A stretch of 64,000 nt of DNA, from positions 1 to 64,000 of the forward strand of contig JAPFDS010000061.1 of NCBI GenBank assembly GCA_026168805.1, in the 5' to 3' direction. Both the position numbers and the translations under genes were made by a program. Shown piece by piece: positions 59,988-64,000 of this stretch. The stretch comes from Caryophanales bacterium. GTDB lineage: Bacteria > Bacillota > Bacilli > Bacillales > Amphibacillaceae. Position 1 is the first letter of the stretch, and the number at the start of each line of letters is the position of its first letter. A model generated the notes under the pieces. The model was not told the DNA's origin and made no database searches. It saw only the letters and a program-made list of their open reading frames with translations.

Positions 59988-61127
59988 TTAATTAATAATC
60001 CCATGATGAGTAATATCGACTTTAAAAGAAGATTCAATTTCCATATCTTTATATGTTTCCTCCCAATCGAGATCTTGCCATGTAGAATGGTGATAAGCGC
60101 GTACTTTTTCACCAATTGCTAAGGAGTCATTCCCTGCTTCTTGCAGTTTCTGGATTGTTTGTTCTGCAATTTTCTCGAGTTTTTGCTGAATTTTTTTTTC
60201 CAGCGAGTCACTTCGTTTCTTGTTATCTAAGTGGTCTTCTGCGTATTCATCGATTTCTACAGTTAAATCGACTTCTACGTTTGCTTTAACTTGATTTCCT
60301 TTTGTTTCTACGTTGAGTTTTCGCTTAATTGAACGAATATCTATATTGACAAAGTTTTTGTCCGGCTCTTCGTGTTCTTCACTTACCTGTAAGTTAATTG
60401 CTAAATTTTCAGTAACCTTATCAGCCAACATAAGGAATATAATGGTTTCTTTCGTATCGAGAGTTCCAGTCATTTTATCTCCTTGAAATAATGCGGTACC
60501 TACTATTTGAGGCTTATCATTTTTATCCAGCGAGAGCAGAGGTAACACGAGGTCCATGCCTTGTGCTAGCATCAGAGGACGAGTTTGGGAGATCGTATAG
60601 TTTTTAATAATCCCCGAATGTTCTGCACTATCGATAAGTTCTGCGTACATATCACTTGTGAGTATAGATTCGTCTGCTTGTATAGATAAAGCCTCTTGTG
60701 CTGTCCCAGTGAAGATAGCCGTGTACGCATTGATTGGTCCTCTTAAATCTCGATAGATGGAATCAAGTGTTGAAAAAATTCCCTCTTTTGCCAATTCCTC
60801 GCCGAAAATAACAAGTCTTGTTTTCGAGCGATCGAACTTTTCTGGTATTGTGTTATCTAACTTTTTCTCTGCGTCTTTAACAGTATTGCCAATAGTTGAA
60901 ACAATTTCGCTAGTGCTTGAAGCATTTCCTTGGCCTTGTACATCATTCGATTGACTTTCCGGTGCTGGAAATGAAACGGTTTTAAGAATTTTGTCTGGCT
61001 TTTCACGATCATATCCAATCGCTAGTATTAAACTATGATCTCTTAGCAAACGTTGATCCCAACATGCGGTTAATAACAATGTTAGGGAAATAGAAATCAT
61101 CAAATAGGAGAGGATGTATTTTCTCAT
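59988..61127 (-). CDS. Spore germination lipoprotein (GerC family)
   Basis: 379 residues. The signal peptide ends in LLTAC, the lipobox; the family start ACWDQRLLRDHSLILAIGYD follows. TRLVIFGEELAKEGIFSTLD near residue 108 and DVYAELID-type segments match Ger(x)C. It overlaps the permease-like gerB gene by four bases (ATGA). GerC-type proteins anchor the receptor complex on the inner spore membrane. Confidence 0.92.
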   Translation of the reverse strand: MRKYILSYLMISISLTLLLTACWDQRLLRDHSLILAIGYDREKPDKILKTVSFPAPESQSNDVQGQGNASSTSEIVSTIGNTVKDAEKKLDNTIPEKFDRSKTRLVIFGEELAKEGIFSTLDSIYRDLRGPINAYTAIFTGTAQEALSIQADESILTSDMYAELIDSAEHSGIIKNYTISQTRPLMLAQGMDLVLPLLSLDKNDKPQIVGTALFQGDKMTGTLDTKETIIFLMLADKVTENLAINLQVSEEHEEPDKNFVNIDIRSIKRKLNVETKGNQVKANVEVDLTVEIDEYAEDHLDNKKRSDSLEKKIQQKLEKIAEQTIQKLQEAGNDSLAIGEKVRAYHHSTWQDLDWEETYKDMEIESSFKVDITHHGIIN

Positions 61128-62218
61128 TTGTCTTTCACCACTTCTTTTTTATTAAAGATAAAGGAGATCAGCAGCAGAATAATAGGTAGTGCCCAAATAA
61201 CAATCCTTAAATACTGATCGTTAAATGTTGTGAATGCTTTAATTTTAAACATATCATTTATTGGTAATGTTCCCAAGAAAATAAGGGCGATAACAGCTAT
61301 TGCAATGTAGTTAATTTTCGCCTTAGTCATCACAGTACGAAACCCTAAAATTACAGCGTACAAAGTAATCATCAATGTTGTCGCAACAAGTACAATCCAC
61401 ATGGATGTAAAAAATAAATCGGGACGTTCAATAATCTTGAAAGAAATTGATTTGATTAAGAATAACACAGGTTCAGGAATCATTAGCAATTCTTTCTTAG
61501 TAAAATACATAATGGTTACGACGACGAGAATAAAATAAAATCCAGTAACAAATATATTTGCGATCGTTGCAGCACGAACAATCCCTTTGTTCGCTGGTTG
61601 TATAAAAGGAGAAAAAAGAAGAAAAAACTCATATCCAAAATACGAATATGTAGTTGCCTGAACCCCTTTAATAATAGGCATAACTCCATTTGCACCAACC
61701 GGAAGTAAAAAAGAGAAATTAGCATCTTTCATGGAAAATAGTGCTGAAATAACGAAGCCGGTAAATACAACTGAAGCAATAATCGAGAAACGTGCAATGA
61801 TTTGTAGGTTTTTTTTTGCGATAATAAATACAGTGAAGCACATAACCCCTAAAAGTGCCCATTTTGGAGTATGGGGCATCATCCAAGCATTTAATAAATA
61901 GACATAGCGCGCTAGTACGTTAATGGCAAAGGAAATATAAGCCATGCTAAACAGAACCGTTACTATATTTCCTATCTTTTTTCCAAGAAGTGTGCGTGCA
62001 ATTTCAAATAGATTTTTGTTAGGAAATCGATTTTGAAGCGCTCCATATAAAAGTATGAAAATTTGAATGAACATCCCGGTTAACAAAATAGTAATCCAAC
62101 TATCCTCTTCGGCCATCTTGAATATATCATGAGGCATTGAGAGGATACCGACGCCTATTTGTGCATGAATGAGTAAAAAACCAAGTTGAAACGTTGTGAT
62201 ATTTGTTTTACTATTCAT
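61124..62218 (-). CDS. Spore germination receptor B subunit (GerAB family)
   Basis: A 364-residue membrane protein with about ten helices of the GerAB/APC-superfamily type. FLLIHAQIGVGILSMPHDIF at the start, TWALLGVMC-like helices and YSYFGYEFFLLFSPFIQPAN near residue 190 are typical. It overlaps the A subunit gene by eight bases and the C subunit by four. The B subunit is the probable site of amino-acid germinant binding. Confidence 0.92.
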   Translation of the reverse strand: MNSKTNITTFQLGFLLIHAQIGVGILSMPHDIFKMAEEDSWITILLTGMFIQIFILLYGALQNRFPNKNLFEIARTLLGKKIGNIVTVLFSMAYISFAINVLARYVYLLNAWMMPHTPKWALLGVMCFTVFIIAKKNLQIIARFSIIASVVFTGFVISALFSMKDANFSFLLPVGANGVMPIIKGVQATTYSYFGYEFFLLFSPFIQPANKGIVRAATIANIFVTGFYFILVVVTIMYFTKKELLMIPEPVLFLIKSISFKIIERPDLFFTSMWIVLVATTLMITLYAVILGFRTVMTKAKINYIAIAVIALIFLGTLPINDMFKIKAFTTFNDQYLRIVIWALPIILLLISFIFNKKEVVKDK

Positions 62219-63737
62219 TGTTATCCCATTCCCTTGAGTCTTTTTGGAATATCTTTTTCTGTGGCTGAATATCTTTCGGTCTCCGATTCATCATCCAGCT
62301 TGGTACACGAACAATCCCATCTTTAAACTCACTGAAACGAGTAGGAGTTAATGGAGACAGATATGGAGTGCCAAATGATTCTATTGAACACATATGAATG
62401 GCGATGATCATGAACGCAAAAATAATTCCAACAAATCCTAAAGTCGCTGCGCCTATCATAACAGGAATGGAAAGTAGTCTTACGGTGTTCCCTAGTTCGT
62501 ATACCGGAATGACAAAAGACATAATTGCTGTTAAAGCAATAACAATAACCATGATGTTTGAGATAATTCCAGCATTTACAACAGACTCACCAATAATAAG
62601 CCCTCCAACAATTCCAATCGTTTGCCCAATGGGGGAGGGGAGTCTAATTCCTGCTTCACGGATGAGTTCGATGGTTATTGTCATGACGAGTGCTTCGGAT
62701 AAGGGGGAAAAGGGAATAGATTCAATGGAACCTTTCACAAGTCCGACCATTTTATATGGAATGGTTTCAAAGTGAAATCCTACAACCGCAATATAAATAG
62801 CAGGAAGAGTGAGTGCACCTAAAAAACTAAATAGCCGAAGAATTCGAAAAAACGAACCAGCTAAATATTTATTATTGTAGTCATCAGGTGACTGAAAAAA
62901 TGTGAAAAAAGATACTGGAACAATCAGGGTGTCTGTTGCTCCCTCCGTCAAAATTGCAACTCTTCCTTCAATTAAATTCGCATCTACCCGATCTGGACGC
63001 TCGGTTAATAGAACTTGTTGAAAGGGAGAAAATTGTTTTTCTTCAATCATTTCTTCGATATATCCAGGACTAAAAATCATATCAGTAGAAATTGCCTCAA
63101 TGCGTTCTTTGACTTGAGCGATTGTTTCCTCGTTTGCAATACCATTTATATACAGTATGGCAATTTTTATATTTTCTTCATCACCCTTTGTAATGTACTT
63201 AACCGTAAGTTGCGGGTTTTGAATGCGCTTGCGGACAAAGTTTATATTTGAGTCAAGGTCTTCAATGAATCCTTTGTGTGATCCGCGAATTGTTTTTTCA
63301 TTTGGCGGTTCATCTGGAGATCGGTGCGTTGCTTGTGGACTATTTAGTAGATAACAATGTGTCTCTCCTTCAAAATACAGCACACAATTACCTTGAATCA
63401 TTGAATGAATTACTTGATCTAGTTGATTTTCTTGCTTAAAGTCTGGGTTGGCAAGTAGTTGGTTAATTTTATTGTCAAGCTCGATGGATTCATCCATTAA
63501 TGGATCAAGAAAGTTTTGTTGAATTTGCTCTGTCTTCACCATCGTCTCTAAATAAATAATAACACTTTGCTTATTTTGAATGGTCATTTTTTGTATTTGT
63601 ATATCGTCACTTTCATATAATCCTTGTTTGATATAATGTATATTTTCATCAATACTTGTATAGACAGATTGTGTCGCATGAGTTGGTTGTACTTCTGGTT
63701 CTTTTTGTGAAAACAAATTCTTCAAAAAAGACAACAT
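62211..63737 (-). CDS. Spore germination receptor A subunit (GerAA family)
   Basis: 508 residues with the usual soluble N-terminal part (1-260) and four or five C-terminal helices. LIEGRVAILTEGATDTLIVP near residue 258, LTLPAIYIAVVGFHFETIPY near 307, ELIREAGIRLPSPIGQTIGI near 350 and GLIIGESVVNAGIISNIMVI are strong family matches. It is the first gene of a three-gene operon with overlapping starts. The germinant is unknown; given the rest of the window an amino acid such as proline or alanine is possible but unsupported. Confidence 0.93.
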   Translation of the reverse strand: MLSFLKNLFSQKEPEVQPTHATQSVYTSIDENIHYIKQGLYESDDIQIQKMTIQNKQSVIIYLETMVKTEQIQQNFLDPLMDESIELDNKINQLLANPDFKQENQLDQVIHSMIQGNCVLYFEGETHCYLLNSPQATHRSPDEPPNEKTIRGSHKGFIEDLDSNINFVRKRIQNPQLTVKYITKGDEENIKIAILYINGIANEETIAQVKERIEAISTDMIFSPGYIEEMIEEKQFSPFQQVLLTERPDRVDANLIEGRVAILTEGATDTLIVPVSFFTFFQSPDDYNNKYLAGSFFRILRLFSFLGALTLPAIYIAVVGFHFETIPYKMVGLVKGSIESIPFSPLSEALVMTITIELIREAGIRLPSPIGQTIGIVGGLIIGESVVNAGIISNIMVIVIALTAIMSFVIPVYELGNTVRLLSIPVMIGAATLGFVGIIFAFMIIAIHMCSIESFGTPYLSPLTPTRFSEFKDGIVRVPSWMMNRRPKDIQPQKKIFQKDSREWDNNE

Positions 63738-63913
63738 GATCGTTCACTCACCTTTATAAAATAGTATTTGTATCACGAGTTGTATGTAAAAACCTTTATT
63801 GTAGTCTTTGCAAGAATGGCTTTTTTATGCAATGTAAGACTCGCATGTTTTAGGTGGATGGAGTAAAGTGTGCTAAACTTACATATATGATGATATAGAA
63901 AGGGGTTTTATAT

Positions 63914-64000
63914 GTGCTACATGTAGATCATACAGCTCTTATTCTAGTGGATTATCAAGGAAAACTCGCTCGGGTAATGGACAGAAATGAAGACTTGCTC
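63914..64000 (+). CDS. Start of an isochorismatase-family hydrolase (partial)
   Basis: GTG 63914 follows AAAGGGGTTTTA and opens a frame LHVDHTALILVDYQGKLARV that runs off the window. ALILVDYQ holds the first catalytic Asp of the nicotinamidase/isochorismatase fold (YcaC-like). Only 29 residues are visible. The ATG at 63912 is in another frame and stops after four codons. Confidence 0.7.
   Translation, partial: MLHVDHTALILVDYQGKLARVMDRNEDLL

Overview
The window looks like a chromosomal segment of a low-GC, endospore-forming Bacillota of the Bacillaceae type. Evidence: AT-rich sequence, strong GGAGG ribosome binding sites, a GerA-type germinant receptor operon, a B. subtilis-like ycsFGI/kip (5-oxoprolinase) cluster and a YunD-like phosphoesterase. 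I cannot name the species. No rRNA, tRNA, CRISPR array or prophage was seen.

Layout. 1-4.0 kb: FAD amine oxidase-like gene, its probable GntR regulator and an NhaC-type transporter. 4.3-4.9 kb: a decayed MerR regulator. 4.9-10.3 kb: housekeeping-like genes (Thr/Ser dehydratase, two nucleotidase-type enzymes, DUF488, TauE/SafE permease). 10.6-43.1 kb: a long block for degrading proline-rich peptides and imino acids: diaminopropionate ammonia-lyase, NhaC and EamA transporters, three proline-racemase-family genes, two M24 X-Pro peptidases, a Dpp/Opp-type peptide ABC transporter, a prolyl oligopeptidase, an ornithine-cyclodeaminase-family reductase, a DapA-family deaminase, an aldehyde dehydrogenase, a HyuA/HyuB pair, an NCS1 permease, a sigma-54 enhancer-binding activator and an FAD-dependent D-imino-acid dehydrogenase candidate. 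43.4-44.8 kb: rpoN (sigma-54) itself, abutted by a solo IS605-type TnpB element (44.75-46.29 kb). 46.5-48.1 kb: MscS-like TM-repeat protein. 48.1-55.5 kb: divergent 5-oxoproline cluster (pxpA, NRAMP-like transporter, DUF1445 / pxpB, pxpC, accB, accC) with an IclR regulator. 55.7-64 kb: a nonsense-interrupted phosphotransferase, a PAS-GGDEF-EAL-PilZ protein, a cupin, gerA-type operon, and the start of an isochorismatase-family gene.

Main result. At least nine sites match the sigma-54 -24/-12 promoter form GG-N10-GC, mostly GGCAT-N5-TTGCA, always with the same spacing and always in front of genes of the proline/peptide block (NhaC, EamA, racemase 1, M24 peptidase/ABC operon, prolyl oligopeptidase, ornithine-cyclodeaminase-like reductase, racemase 2 operon, second M24 peptidase, FAD oxidoreductase). 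The only enhancer-binding activator and rpoN lie in the same block. The simplest reading is a self-contained sigma-54 regulon: peptides come in through the ABC transporter, are cut by prolyl oligopeptidase and M24 enzymes, and released proline/hydroxyproline is epimerised, oxidised, deaminated and converted to 2-oxoglutarate. One of the racemase paralogues has lost both catalytic cysteines and sits in tandem with an intact one. Functions are assigned from motifs and context only; substrates are inference.
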